From Pandoraea aquatica (GTDB taxonomy: Bacteria > Pseudomonadota > Gammaproteobacteria > Burkholderiales > Burkholderiaceae): a DNA stretch of 64,000 nt. The notes beneath the pieces were generated by a model. That model worked only from the letters and a program-made list of their open reading frames with translations. It had not been told where the DNA came from and ran no database searches. The translations under genes were made by a program, and so were the position numbers. The stretch covers positions 62,001-126,000 of the forward strand of contig NZ_CABPSN010000003.1 in NCBI RefSeq assembly GCF_902459565.1, written 5' to 3'. Shown piece after piece: positions 35,683-48,073 of this stretch. Positions within the stretch are counted from its first letter, which is position 1; each line of letters starts with the position of its first letter.

Positions 35683-36402
35683 TTGCGTCGTTATCTCTCC
35701 CTTCCGTTCTCCGTCTGCGCAGCCGCAGCATTCCTTGTCCTGGCTGGCTGCTCGACGTATGACAGCGTGACCGACAAGGTCATCGGCGTGGTCACGCCGT
35801 ATCGAATCAACATCGTTCAGGGCAACTTCGTCTCGAAGGAAGCCTATGACCAGCTCAAAGCGGGCATGACGCGCGATCAGGTGCGTCAACTGCTCGGTAC
35901 GCCGTTGCTCGCCGACATCTTCCATGCGAATCGCTGGGATTACGTTTTCTACTTCAAGCGCGGCAACGCGTCGGTCGTTCAGGAACGTCACCTGAAGGTG
36001 TACTTCGAAGGCGACACGCTGGCGCGTTGGGAAGGTGGCGAAAATCTGCCGACCGAGTACCAGCTGGTGCAGGAAATTGACGGCCAGAAGGGCAAGACCG
36101 TGAAGACGGACGCGCCTGCACCGTCGACGGCAAGCGCCGCGGCTGCCGAAGCCGCCGCCCCGTCGCCGGACGCAGCAGCAGCGGCACCGACCGCCGCACC
36201 CGCCCCGACCGATGTGGCGACCGTTTCGACGGACGCTGCCGCGAACGTCGCAGCCGCAGCCAAGCCTGCGCCGGCGGCGCAACCGAGCGCACCCGCGCCG
36301 AGCGCCGGAACGTCCAGCTCGGCCGGCACGGCCTCGGGCACCGGACTGGTACCGTCGCCGCGTGTGACCGCCGGTGGCGGTCTCTTCTCGATGCCTCAGT
36401 AA
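35683..36402 (+). CDS. bamE: BamE/SmpA outer membrane assembly lipoprotein with Ala/Pro-rich extension
   Basis: BamE is a lipoprotein subunit of the BAM complex, which inserts beta-barrels into the outer membrane. Starting at TTG 35683 the protein reads MRRYLSLPFSVCAAAAFLVL with lipobox LAGC and lipidated Cys23. The BamE domain follows: VTPYRINIVQGNFVSKEAYD, LKAGMTRDQVRQLLGTPLL, WDYVFYFKRG and LKVYFEGDTLARWEG. The last 100 residues are a low-complexity Ala/Pro/Ser tail absent from the 113-residue E. coli protein. TTG was preferred because an ATG at 35623 would put 20 residues, several acidic, before the signal. Neither has a strong ribosome binding site. dapB follows after 39 bases. Confidence 0.88.
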   Translation: MRRYLSLPFSVCAAAAFLVLAGCSTYDSVTDKVIGVVTPYRINIVQGNFVSKEAYDQLKAGMTRDQVRQLLGTPLLADIFHANRWDYVFYFKRGNASVVQERHLKVYFEGDTLARWEGGENLPTEYQLVQEIDGQKGKTVKTDAPAPSTASAAAAEAAAPSPDAAAAAPTAAPAPTDVATVSTDAAANVAAAAKPAPAAQPSAPAPSAGTSSSAGTASGTGLVPSPRVTAGGGLFSMPQ

Positions 36403-36441
36403 GCGGCGCAAAGCCGGTAGAAAGACGACGAAAGACTCACC

Positions 36442-37242
36442 ATGATGAAGATTGCGATTGCAGGGGCCTCCGGCCGTATGGGCCGGATGTTGATCGAAAC
36501 GGTACTCGCGGCAGACGACGCCGAGTTGGTCGGCGCACTCGACCGTGAAGGCAGCCCGGCGCTCGGCATCGATGCCGGCGCGTTCCTCGGCCGCGACACC
36601 GGCGTGAAGATCACCGCCGATCTCGACGCGGCGCTGGCCGATGCCGAATACCTGATCGACTTCACGCGCCCGGAAGGCACGCTGATGCACCTGGCGGCCG
36701 CGCAAAAGCATGGCGTGAAGATGATCGTCGGCACGACCGGTTTCTCGGAAGAAGACAAGGCGCGTCTGGCAAAGGGCGCGGAACAGGTCGCCGTCGTGTT
36801 CGCGCCGAACATGAGCGTGGGCGTGAACGCCACGTTCAAGCTGCTCGAAATCGCCGCGAAGATCCTGAATACCGGCTACGACATCGAGATCATCGAAGCC
36901 CATCACCGTCACAAGGTCGATGCCCCGTCGGGCACGGCGCTGCGCATGGGCGAAGTGGTGGCGGAAGCCCTGGGTCGCGATCTGAAGGAATGCGCGATCT
37001 ACGGCCGTGAAGGCGTGACCGGCGAGCGTGATCCGTCGACGATCGGCTTCGCAACGGTGCGCGGCGGCGATATCGTCGGCGATCACACGGTGCTGTTCGC
37101 CGGGATCGGCGAGCGTATCGAAATCACGCACAAGTCGTCGAGCCGCCTGTCGTACGCGCAGGGTTCGCTGCGTGCGGCGCGCTTCCTTGCACAGCACAAG
37201 ACCGGTCTGTTCGACATGCAGGACGTGCTGGGCCTACGCTGA
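36442..37242 (+). CDS. dapB: 4-hydroxy-tetrahydrodipicolinate reductase
   Basis: DapB reduces hydroxy-tetrahydrodipicolinate with NAD(P)H on the route to lysine and meso-diaminopimelate. The 266-residue protein starts [19 protein letters not shown], with the GxxGxxG dinucleotide loop. [14 protein letters not shown] and VGTTGF follow. The active-site motif is [20 protein letters not shown] with the catalytic His and Lys. [20 protein letters not shown] is near the end. The second ATG (36445) is an equal start candidate. Confidence 0.96.
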   Translation: MMKIAIAGASGRMGRMLIETVLAADDAELVGALDREGSPALGIDAGAFLGRDTGVKITADLDAALADAEYLIDFTRPEGTLMHLAAAQKHGVKMIVGTTGFSEEDKARLAKGAEQVAVVFAPNMSVGVNATFKLLEIAAKILNTGYDIEIIEAHHRHKVDAPSGTALRMGEVVAEALGRDLKECAIYGREGVTGERDPSTIGFATVRGGDIVGDHTVLFAGIGERIEITHKSSSRLSYAQGSLRAARFLAQHKTGLFDMQDVLGLR

Positions 37243-40160
<2,918 letters not shown>

Positions 40161-40238
40161 GCGCGATCAGAGAATGCGGGGGCGGTGACTGCCGCCCCGA
40201 GTCGGTTGATGACGTTTGGTGAGAAGAGGGCACATCAC

Positions 40239-40787
40239 GTGCAAATGACATCCGGGCAACGAAGCGTCGGTGTGACGCGCAGGATTTTCGGCTGGATCGC
40301 GCTGCTGGGTTGCGCACTGACGTTGTCGGCGTGCGGCTTCCAGCTGCGCGGCGCGAGCGAGTACGCGTTCCAGCGCCTGTATATTTCGGGCGGCGGGTCG
40401 ATGGGCATCGATATTTCACGCTATATCCGCTACGGCAGTAAGGGGACGGTTGTGGTGACCGAGCCTAAGGAAGCGGATGCTCGTCTGGAAATCGTGAACG
40501 TGCAGGCCTCGCGTACGGCGGTCAGCCTCGATGCGAATGGTCAGGCACGTGAATACGAAATGCGAAGTGCATACACTTTCCAGTTGGTCACGCCTGATGG
40601 TAGACCGATTATTCCGCTCACGACGATTCGCCTGGTGCGCAATCTGCCCTATAGCGATAGTGAGTCGACTGCGCGTGATGCCGAGGCTTCACTGCTCTAT
40701 CGCGATATGCAGAAGGACGCTGTCGATCAGATCATCCGCCGCATGGAAGCTGTGAAGTCCATGCCGGAAGCCAAGCCGGAAGAATAA
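40239..40787 (+). CDS. lptE: LPS-assembly lipoprotein LptE
   Basis: LptE plugs the LptD barrel and binds LPS in the outer membrane. The 182-residue product has a basic N-terminus, a hydrophobic stretch (IFGWIALLGCALTLSAC) with lipobox LSAC, then the mature start CGFQLRGASEYAFQRLYISG that is typical of the family. NVQASRTAVSLDANGQAREYE is a truncated hallmark region. GTG at 40239 was chosen because AGAGGG lies eight bases upstream; an ATG two codons later and one at 40209 are alternatives. The order leuS-lptE-holA is conserved in proteobacteria. Its partner lptD is at 58105 in this window. Confidence 0.92.
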   Translation: MQMTSGQRSVGVTRRIFGWIALLGCALTLSACGFQLRGASEYAFQRLYISGGGSMGIDISRYIRYGSKGTVVVTEPKEADARLEIVNVQASRTAVSLDANGQAREYEMRSAYTFQLVTPDGRPIIPLTTIRLVRNLPYSDSESTARDAEASLLYRDMQKDAVDQIIRRMEAVKSMPEAKPEE

Positions 40788-40832
40788 CGCCCGGACCCGC
40801 AGAACTAAGTTCAGGAAAGCCAAACCGCCGCC

Positions 40833-41912
40833 ATGCAATTGCGCCCCGACGCGCTCGACGCGCACCTCGCCAAGACACTCTCGCCGATCTATACGATCTA
40901 CGGCGATGAGAGCCTGCTCGTGCAGGAGGCGGTGGATCGCGTGCGTGCGGCGGCGCGTGCCGGGGGCTATACCGAGCGCGACGTACTCAGCGTCGAGCGC
41001 AGCTTCGATTGGGGCGCGCTCGCCAACGCGGGACAGTCGATGTCGCTGTTCGGCGACAGAAAGCTCATCGAATTGCGCATCCCCGGTGGCAAGCCGGGCA
41101 AGGACGGTGGGGCTGCGCTCAAGGCGCACGCCGACGCCGCCAACAGCGATGTGCTGACCATCATTACGCTGCCCCGGCTCGACGCCACGGCAAGCAAGTC
41201 CGACTGGTTCACGTCCCTCGACCGGGCCGGTGTGACGGTCAAGGTCGATCCGGTCGATCGTGCGCGTTTGCCGGACTGGATTGCGCAGCGTCTTGCCGCG
41301 CAAGGGCAACGGGTCGAAGCCGGTGAGCCGGGACGACGGGTCCTGCAATTCATCGCCGACCGCGTCGAAGGCAATCTGCTCGCGGCGCATCAGGAAATTC
41401 AGAAGCTCGGGTTGCTGTATCCGGCGGGCGCGCTCGCGTTCGAACAGGTGCAGGATGCCGTGCTCAATGTGGCGCGTTACGACGTCTTCAAGCTCAGCGA
41501 AGCCGTGCTCTCGGGCGATGTCGCGCGACTGGTACGTATGCTCGACGGGCTGCGCGGCGAAGGCGAGGCCGCGCCGCTCGTACTGTGGGCGCTCACCGAA
41601 GAAGTCCGCACGCTCGCCAAGATCACACGCGGCATGGCGTCGGGCAAACCGCTCGCCATGCTGCTGCGCGAATACCGTGTCTGGGGCCCGCGCGAACGGC
41701 TGATGGAGCAGGCGGTGGGGCGCGTCACGGCGCCGATGCTCGCGCAAGCGCTGCAACTCGCGGCGCGTCTCGATCGTCAGGTCAAGGGCCTGCGCGCCGA
41801 GGGCCTGCCAAGCGATCCGTGGGACGGCATGCTGCAACTCGGTTTGCTGCTCGCCGGCGAGCGACCGCCGGTGGCGCGCGCCACCCGCGCCGCGCGCCCA
41901 GCACACGCCTGA
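40833..41912 (+). CDS. holA: DNA polymerase III, delta subunit
   Basis: HolA is the clamp-loader wrench that opens the beta sliding clamp. The 359-residue protein starts [20 protein letters not shown] and has [17 protein letters not shown], which matches the clamp-contact region. The AAA-like domain includes [16 protein letters not shown], and the lid and collar follow ([38 protein letters not shown]). The domain order is usual for the family. It lies 45 bases downstream of lptE and 83 bases upstream of proA. Confidence 0.94.
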   Translation: MQLRPDALDAHLAKTLSPIYTIYGDESLLVQEAVDRVRAAARAGGYTERDVLSVERSFDWGALANAGQSMSLFGDRKLIELRIPGGKPGKDGGAALKAHADAANSDVLTIITLPRLDATASKSDWFTSLDRAGVTVKVDPVDRARLPDWIAQRLAAQGQRVEAGEPGRRVLQFIADRVEGNLLAAHQEIQKLGLLYPAGALAFEQVQDAVLNVARYDVFKLSEAVLSGDVARLVRMLDGLRGEGEAAPLVLWALTEEVRTLAKITRGMASGKPLAMLLREYRVWGPRERLMEQAVGRVTAPMLAQALQLAARLDRQVKGLRAEGLPSDPWDGMLQLGLLLAGERPPVARATRAARPAHA

Positions 41913-41995
41913 ATCCGTTCGACGCGTCCGGTCACGGCGGCAACGCCGCCCACCGCGCCCGACATCCCGATATCCCGAATTCTCAGAACCACCAT

Positions 41996-43276
41996 ATGGA
42001 CATCAAAGCGGACATCAAAGCCTACATGCAATCGTTGGGCCAGCGCGCCCGCGACGCATCGCGCGCCATGGCGCGTGCCGACACCGCCGCCAAGAACCGT
42101 GCCCTGCTCGCCATTGCCGACGCCATCGAACGCGACGGTGCGAAATTGCAGGACGTGAACCGTCGCGACCTCGAACGCGCGCGCGCCAATGGTCAGGACG
42201 CCGCCTTCATCGACCGCCTCACGCTGTCCGACAAGGCGCTGCGCACCATGATCGAAGGCCTGCGTCAGATCGCCGGGCTGTCCGATCCCATCGGTGAGAT
42301 CAGCAACGTGCGCGTGCAACCGAGCGGCATTCAGGTCGGTCAGATGCGCGTGCCTCTGGGCGTGATCGGCATCATTTACGAGTCGCGTCCGAATGTCACC
42401 ATCGACGCCGCAGCGCTGTGCCTCAAGTCGGGCAACGCCACCATTCTGCGCGGCGGCTCGGAAGCCATCGAAAGCAACACGGCGCTGGCGGCGCTCATCG
42501 CGGAGGCACTCGCTTCCACGGGCCTGCCCGGCGACGCCGTGCAAGTCGTGAGCACGCCGGACCGCGCCGCCGTCGGTGAACTCATCACCATGACCGAGTA
42601 CGTCGACGTGATCGTGCCGCGCGGTGGCAAGAGCCTGATCGCGCGCCTGATGCAGGACGCACGTGTGCCGATGATCAAGCACCTCGACGGCATCTGCCAC
42701 GTCTATGTCGACGGCCTCGCCGACCCGGTCAAGGCGTTGGCGATCTGCGAGAACGCCAAGACGCATCGCTACGGCACGTGCAACACGATGGAGACGTTGC
42801 TCGTCGATCAGCAAGCGATCGATCAACTGCCCGCCATCGCCCGCATGTTCCAGAGCAAGCAGGTCGAGCTGCGCGGTTGCGAACGTACGCTCGCCGCGCT
42901 GAGCGCAGCCGGCGTGAGCGGCGCGATTGCGGCGACCGAGGAAGACTGGTCGACGGAATATCTCGCGCCGGTACTGGCGATCAAGATTGTCGACGGCATG
43001 GCACCCGCCATCGCCCACATCAACCGTTACGGCTCGCACCACACCGACGCCATCGTGACGGAGAACTACACCGACGCCATGCAGTTCCTGCGCGAGGTCG
43101 ATTCGGCGAGCGTGATGATCAACGCCAGTACGCGATTTGCCGATGGTTTCGAGTTCGGCCTCGGTGCGGAGATCGGCATCTCGAACGACAAGCTGCACGC
43201 GCGCGGCCCCGTCGGTCTCGAAGGGCTGACGAGTCTGAAGTACGTCGTGTTCGGACACGGCGAAGTGCGTCAATGA
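41996..43276 (+). CDS. proA: Gamma-glutamyl phosphate reductase
   Basis: ProA reduces gamma-glutamyl phosphate to glutamate semialdehyde in proline synthesis. The 426-residue enzyme has [39 protein letters not shown] and [11 protein letters not shown]. The catalytic Cys262 is in [13 protein letters not shown]. The C-terminal [18 protein letters not shown] and [14 protein letters not shown] are typical. ATG at 41996 is the family start, [19 protein letters not shown]; the frame open upstream overlaps holA and is not coding. No strong ribosome binding site is visible. Confidence 0.96.
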   Translation: MDIKADIKAYMQSLGQRARDASRAMARADTAAKNRALLAIADAIERDGAKLQDVNRRDLERARANGQDAAFIDRLTLSDKALRTMIEGLRQIAGLSDPIGEISNVRVQPSGIQVGQMRVPLGVIGIIYESRPNVTIDAAALCLKSGNATILRGGSEAIESNTALAALIAEALASTGLPGDAVQVVSTPDRAAVGELITMTEYVDVIVPRGGKSLIARLMQDARVPMIKHLDGICHVYVDGLADPVKALAICENAKTHRYGTCNTMETLLVDQQAIDQLPAIARMFQSKQVELRGCERTLAALSAAGVSGAIAATEEDWSTEYLAPVLAIKIVDGMAPAIAHINRYGSHHTDAIVTENYTDAMQFLREVDSASVMINASTRFADGFEFGLGAEIGISNDKLHARGPVGLEGLTSLKYVVFGHGEVRQ

Positions 43277-43298
43277 TCGTGAACGAAGGCGTGGACGC

Positions 43299-43919
43299 AT
43301 GAAACTGCAAGCACTCGGCCCCGCCGATTTTCTGAAAATGCCGTGGAAGAACGGTCAGGGCGTGACGACGGAACTGGCGGTGGCACGTCGGTCCGGCGAG
43401 GACGGCTTCGACTGGCGTATCAGCACCGCGACGGTCGCAGTACCGGGACCGTTCTCGGTGTTCGCGGGCATCGATCGGTCGCTCGCCATCGTTCGCGGCG
43501 GCACACTTACGCTCAACGTGGAAGGGCGTCCGGACGTCACACTGACGACGCGCACCGCTCCGTACACTTTCGGCGGAGAACTCGCGGTGAGCAGCACGCC
43601 GGCGCTTGAGACGGATGGCGTGCCCATCGACGACTTCAACGTCATGACGCGACGCGACGGCTGGCAGCACTCGCTGACGCAGCATCGTCTCGAAGGCGAT
43701 GCACTGACGTGGACGCTGCCTGTCACGGCCGATGCGCTCGCGCTCCTCTACTGCGCGTACGGACAGGTGCGTGTGACATTCCACGACGGCCGGACGTTGA
43801 CCGTCGCTGCGGGTAATGCGCTTCGCATCGACGAAGTAGGCGCGGGTGCCAACGTCTGCGAACTGCACGCGGACGCCACCTCGGCAGATGTCTTCCTGAC
43901 AACCCTCGCTCGTCGCTGA
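43299..43919 (+). CDS. HutD/Ves-family cupin protein
   Basis: The 206-residue protein matches HutD/Ves. LGPADFLKMPWKNGQGVTTE is the N-terminal signature (MPWKNGxG), DWRISTATVAVPGPFSVFAG follows, and the double-stranded beta-helix core has DRSLAIVRGGTLTL and DFNVMTRRDGW. HutD occurs with histidine utilisation genes in other bacteria, but no hut genes are present here. The E. coli Ves protein is a cold- and stress-related member with no known activity. It lies 22 bases after proA, so it is probably cotranscribed. Confidence 0.85.
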   Translation: MKLQALGPADFLKMPWKNGQGVTTELAVARRSGEDGFDWRISTATVAVPGPFSVFAGIDRSLAIVRGGTLTLNVEGRPDVTLTTRTAPYTFGGELAVSSTPALETDGVPIDDFNVMTRRDGWQHSLTQHRLEGDALTWTLPVTADALALLYCAYGQVRVTFHDGRTLTVAAGNALRIDEVGAGANVCELHADATSADVFLTTLARR

Positions 43920-44126
43920 TCCTCGTGAGCCGCCTGTGCGTCGAGGTATCGACTCACAGGCGTGCGCTAGCGTCTCCCTTCGTCCTTCCCCCCACCTCGA
44001 CCGCCCTCAGGTCAAACCCGATATTTTTCCGTGCAGTAAAACGGCATACTTCGAAGTAATCCATATATAAATCGAAGTTCCACCCATGAAACAAAAAGCC
44101 GACTATCCTGCGCGAGGCACGGCGCA

Positions 44127-45068
44127 ATGGATCCGTTAAGCGACGTCCTGAGCGACTTGCGCGCGGACGCGGTCGTCACTGGCCGCTTCACGTTCGGTGC
44201 GCCGTGGTCGCTGCGCAAACCGGCGCTCGACGGCGCACCGTTTCGCATGGCGATGGGGGAACCGTTCTACCTGATCGTGGCAGGCATGACACCGGTGCGT
44301 GTCGAGCCGGGCGACTGCGTGCTGTTGCCGCACGGGCACGAGCACGTGATGTGTTCGTCGCTGGACGAGCCGCCGGTGGTCTTCGAGGAGATGATGTCGG
44401 CGCAGGGCATTGAGCCGCGTCTGGACACGCCGCTGGCGTTCCGTGCGGGCGGGGATGGTCCCGTGAGCGATCTCTATACCGGCGTGGTGATGTTCCGCGA
44501 CCGGGTGCGCAACCCGCTGCTGGCGTCGCTCCCGCCCGTGATCCATATTCGCGCGGGTGACCCGGCCGTACCCGCGTTGCTGACGAACACCATCGCAGGA
44601 TTCATCGAAGCGTCGATGCAGCGCGGTGCGGGGTGGCGTGTGGTCGTAGCACGCCTGGCCGACGTCTTGTTCGTGCAGATCCTGCGGGCGTACCTCGAAG
44701 CCAGCGGTAGCGCCAGCACGCACTGGTTGCGCGGCATGACCGATCCGCAACTGGGCCGTGCCATCGCGTCCATGCATGAAGCGCCGCAGCGTCCGTGGAC
44801 GGTCGAGCAACTCGCCGCCATCGCGGGCATGTCGCGCTCGAAGTTCTGTCTACGCTTTCGCGATCTTGTCGGCGAATCGCCGATGACTTACCTCACCACC
44901 CATCGCATGTACCTGGCAGCCGAGCGTCTGTCGGGTGCCAGCGCGCGGATTTCCGATGTCGCGGAAGCGGTCGGCTACGCCTCGGAAAAGGCGTTCACGC
45001 GCGCATTTCGCCGCTGCTATGGACTGCCGCCGCGCGAGTACCTTCGCAGCTGCGAGCTGGGCCACTAA
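44127..45068 (+). CDS. AraC-family transcriptional regulator
   Basis: The 313-residue protein has an N-terminal cupin-like sensor domain (about 1-180), with FYLIVAGMTPVRVEPGDCVLLPHGHEHVM as the sugar-cupin strand-rich part. The C-terminal AraC DNA-binding domain (about 215-310) has two helix-turn-helix units: WTVEQLAAIAGMSRSKFCLR, then ARISDVAEAVGYASEKAFTR ending in YGLPPREYLR. It is of the cupin_6 group. It lies directly upstream of a molybdenum hydroxylase operon in the same direction and may respond to its substrate, although many relatives of this group regulate alcohol or oxidoreductase genes. No binding site could be identified. Confidence 0.9.
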   Translation: MDPLSDVLSDLRADAVVTGRFTFGAPWSLRKPALDGAPFRMAMGEPFYLIVAGMTPVRVEPGDCVLLPHGHEHVMCSSLDEPPVVFEEMMSAQGIEPRLDTPLAFRAGGDGPVSDLYTGVVMFRDRVRNPLLASLPPVIHIRAGDPAVPALLTNTIAGFIEASMQRGAGWRVVVARLADVLFVQILRAYLEASGSASTHWLRGMTDPQLGRAIASMHEAPQRPWTVEQLAAIAGMSRSKFCLRFRDLVGESPMTYLTTHRMYLAAERLSGASARISDVAEAVGYASEKAFTRAFRRCYGLPPREYLRSCELGH

Positions 45069-45342
45069 GCCTCAGTTACCCCCTCCTCCCTTTGATGGGC
45101 TCCGCCGCGCACGCCGTCCGCGTGCGGTTTGCATGACGTCCTCATGCGGCTGACGGCTGCCTGAGATAGACGGATAACGGAGATCGACGGACGCCCGAGG
45201 GTTTTCCCGTCTCTGGACGAACGGCATCCTTTTCGGGCCGGGCGGCCGTTGTCCGGCAATTTCCTCGTTGTGAGAATTCACTCGCCATCTGCTGGTGCTG
45301 CGCGTTTCTCCGCCGCACGCAGCAGTCACAACGGGAGAGTCA

Positions 45343-45786
45343 ATGGAATTCCAACTCAACGGGCGGCCCTTCGTCTTCGACGGCGAGGACGACACGCCTT
45401 TGCTGTGGGTCATCCGCGATGCCGCGGGGCTGACCGGAACGAAATACGGATGCGGCATCGGCGCGTGCGGTGCATGCACGGTGCATCTCGAAGGCGTGGC
45501 CACGCGCACGTGCGTGCTGCCGGTCTCGGCCGTCGCAGGCAAACGCATCACGACCATCGAAGCGTTGTCGCCCGCGCGCTCGCATCCGATCCAGCAGGCG
45601 TGGATCGCCAAAGACGTGCCGCAGTGCGGCTATTGTCAGTCCGGCATGGTGATGGCGGCCGCCGCACTGCTCGACAAGCATCCGCACCCGACCGACGCGC
45701 AGATCGACGAGGCAATGACCAACCTCTGCCGTTGCGCGACCTATCACCGTATCCGGGAGGCGATCCATGACGCAGCAAAACGCTGA
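45343..45786 (+). CDS. Molybdenum hydroxylase small subunit, two [2Fe-2S] clusters (IorA-like)
   Basis: The 147-residue protein has eight cysteines in two cluster motifs. Cys37, 42, 45 and 57 form the plant-ferredoxin-type site in KYGCGIGACGACTVHLEG. Cys95, 98, 129 and 131 form the second site in PQCGYCQSGMVM and NLCRCATYHRI. This matches isoquinoline 1-oxidoreductase alpha and related small subunits of aldehyde/xanthine hydroxylases. It passes electrons from the molybdenum centre of the large subunit. ATG at 45343 was chosen because GGGAGA lies just upstream and the upstream frame is unconserved. The stop overlaps the large-subunit start by 20 bases, giving coupled translation. Confidence 0.92.
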   Translation: MEFQLNGRPFVFDGEDDTPLLWVIRDAAGLTGTKYGCGIGACGACTVHLEGVATRTCVLPVSAVAGKRITTIEALSPARSHPIQQAWIAKDVPQCGYCQSGMVMAAAALLDKHPHPTDAQIDEAMTNLCRCATYHRIREAIHDAAKR

Positions 45787-48073
45787 GCGCACGGCATCCG
45801 CCGTGAACGACACGCCCCTCATGGCGCCGGCTTCATCGTCGCGCCGCCAGTGGCTCAAGGGCATGTCGCTCGCCGCTGGCAGCTTGCTGATCCCGATCTC
45901 CGCGTCGTGGCTGACAAGCCCCGAGGCCCGCGCGGCCGACGCAGCAGACGGCCATCTCGTCGAGATCAACGACTGGATTCGCATCGACGCCGATGGCACG
46001 ACCGTACTCGGACTCTCGCAGTGTGAAGTCGGGCAGGGCGTGTACACCGGCTTGCCGCAAGTGCTGGCGGACGAACTGGACGCGGACTGGCGACGCGTGC
46101 GCGTCGAGTTCGTGACGGCGCGCGACGCCTACCGCACGGCCGCCGCGAACGAAGCGTTGCAGCAGTTCGTCGGTGCATCGATGTCGGCAACGCTGTTCTA
46201 CGAGCGGCTGCGGATTGCCGGAGCGCAGGCCCGCGAGTCGCTCGTCGCGGTCGCGGCTCGCCGATTCGGCGTTCGCACGACCAACTGCGTCACGCGTGAC
46301 GGTCGCGTGATGCATCCGCAGTCCGGCCGCTCGCTCGGCTATGGCGAACTGGTGGCCGAGGCCGCGAAGCTGCCCCTCAATCCGCATCCGCGTCTGAAGA
46401 ACGAGGCCGCGCATTCGCTGATCGGCCGCGCGGTGTCTCGTCTCGATACGCCGTCGAAGGTCGACGGCTCGGCCGTCTTCGGCATCGACGTGAAGGTGCC
46501 GGACATGCTCATCGGTGCCATTCTGATGGCCCCGACGTCGGGCGGTGCGCCGCTGTCCGTGCGCAATCGCGACGAGATCAAGGCACGTAAGGGCGTGCAC
46601 GACGTGGTGCTGGCGAAGGACGCCGTTATCGTCGTGGCCGACGACTACTGGCGTGCGAAGAAAGCTTGCGACGCACTCGACGTCGAATGGAAAGCCGGTC
46701 CCGCCGCCGACAGCACGACGATCATGGCGCAGCGCCGCGAGGCGCTCGTCAAGGCGAAGGGCGGTGTCGCCACGAACATCGGCGACGCGCCCGCACTGAT
46801 CGCCGCAGGCGGCAAGGTGGTGACGGGCGAATACCACACGCCGTACATCGTCCACGCGACGATGGAACCGGTGAACGCCACTGTGCACGTGCGCCGCGAC
46901 AAAGGCGAGATCGAAGTCTGGGGCCCGATTCAGGGGCAGGACAAAGTGCGCTGGGCGCTGGGGGGCATCTTCAAGGTGCCGCCCGAGAAGGTCACGGTGC
47001 ATACGACGTTCCTCGGCGGCAGCTTCGGACGCAAGTACGTGCCCGACTTCGTGATTCATGCGGCAGTCGCGTCGGCGGCGGTGGGGCGGCCCGTCAAAGT
47101 GATCCGCTCACGTGAGGACGACATCCGTCACGGCTTCTACAGGCCGTGCGCATCGGGACGCTTTCAGGCCGTGCTCGGCGACGACGGTCTGCCCAAAGCC
47201 ATGCACCTGCGCGTGGCCGGGCAGTCGATGTACAACGTCATCAAGAAGGATCACTACGAGAAGGCGGGTTACGACGAGACCATGCTCGACGGGCTCTACG
47301 ACCTCGTCTACGCCGTGCCGAATCTGCGCGTCGAAGGCATCGACGTACCGCAGCCGAACATTCCCGTGAGCTTCATGCGCTCGGTCGGCTCGACGTCGAG
47401 CGTGTTCTTTCTCGAGAGCTTCATCGACGAGATGGCGGACGCGGCGGGCATCGAGTCCATCGAGTATCGCAAGCGTTTGCTGAAGCACGATCCGCTCGCC
47501 ACACGCGTCGTCGAAGAAACGGAGAAAGCGGCCGGATGGCGGACGAAGGTGAAAGCGGGCGTGCATCGCGGCTTCGGCTACTGCACGTACACGGGACGCG
47601 GTGCAGCGTTTTCGACGTATGTTGCGGTCGCGGTGGAGCTGCGTGTCGTGGGCGATCGCTTCAAGATCGAGCGCGTGGTGTGTGGTGTCGATTGCGGCCG
47701 TGCGATCAATCCGAACCTCATTCGCGCGAACATCGAAGGTGGTATCGGGTTCGCGTTGACGAACACGTTCAAGAGTCAGATCACGTTTGCGAACGGCGGC
47801 GTCGAGCAGAGCAACTTCGGCGACTACCCGCTGCTGTATCTCGTGGAGATGCCGAAAGTCGAGACAGTGATTCTGCCGAGCGATCGTCCGCCACAGGGCT
47901 GTGGCGAGGTGTCGCTGCCGCCGATGGCGCCGGCAGTTGCGCAGGCGATTCGTCGCGCGACGGGCGTGCGGCCTCGTTCGATGCCGTTGCCGCAAACGGT
48001 GACCGAAGCGCGTGCGCTACATCAGGCAGACCGAGCGGACTCGGGTGACGGTATCCGCAAGGGGCAAGGGTAA
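45767..48073 (+). CDS. Molybdenum hydroxylase large subunit, periplasmic (IorB-like)
   Basis: The 768-residue protein begins with a twin-arginine signal (RRQWLKGMSLAAG, R26-R27), so the holoenzyme with its small subunit should be exported folded to the periplasm. The catalytic part has LGLSQCEVGQGVYTGLPQVL, SFMRSVGSTSSVFFLESF for cofactor binding, and GCGEVSLPPMAP. Glu714 there is the expected active-site base, in the xanthine-dehydrogenase-like GxGE motif. It is closest to the beta subunit of isoquinoline 1-oxidoreductase and to aldehyde dehydrogenases of this family. It should hydroxylate a heteroaromatic or aldehyde substrate with water; the substrate is unknown. No cytochrome c subunit is encoded, so the electron acceptor is unclear. 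Confidence 0.9.
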   Translation: MTQQNAERTASAVNDTPLMAPASSSRRQWLKGMSLAAGSLLIPISASWLTSPEARAADAADGHLVEINDWIRIDADGTTVLGLSQCEVGQGVYTGLPQVLADELDADWRRVRVEFVTARDAYRTAAANEALQQFVGASMSATLFYERLRIAGAQARESLVAVAARRFGVRTTNCVTRDGRVMHPQSGRSLGYGELVAEAAKLPLNPHPRLKNEAAHSLIGRAVSRLDTPSKVDGSAVFGIDVKVPDMLIGAILMAPTSGGAPLSVRNRDEIKARKGVHDVVLAKDAVIVVADDYWRAKKACDALDVEWKAGPAADSTTIMAQRREALVKAKGGVATNIGDAPALIAAGGKVVTGEYHTPYIVHATMEPVNATVHVRRDKGEIEVWGPIQGQDKVRWALGGIFKVPPEKVTVHTTFLGGSFGRKYVPDFVIHAAVASAAVGRPVKVIRSREDDIRHGFYRPCASGRFQAVLGDDGLPKAMHLRVAGQSMYNVIKKDHYEKAGYDETMLDGLYDLVYAVPNLRVEGIDVPQPNIPVSFMRSVGSTSSVFFLESFIDEMADAAGIESIEYRKRLLKHDPLATRVVEETEKAAGWRTKVKAGVHRGFGYCTYTGRGAAFSTYVAVAVELRVVGDRFKIERVVCGVDCGRAINPNLIRANIEGGIGFALTNTFKSQITFANGGVEQSNFGDYPLLYLVEMPKVETVILPSDRPPQGCGEVSLPPMAPAVAQAIRRATGVRPRSMPLPQTVTEARALHQADRADSGDGIRKGQG

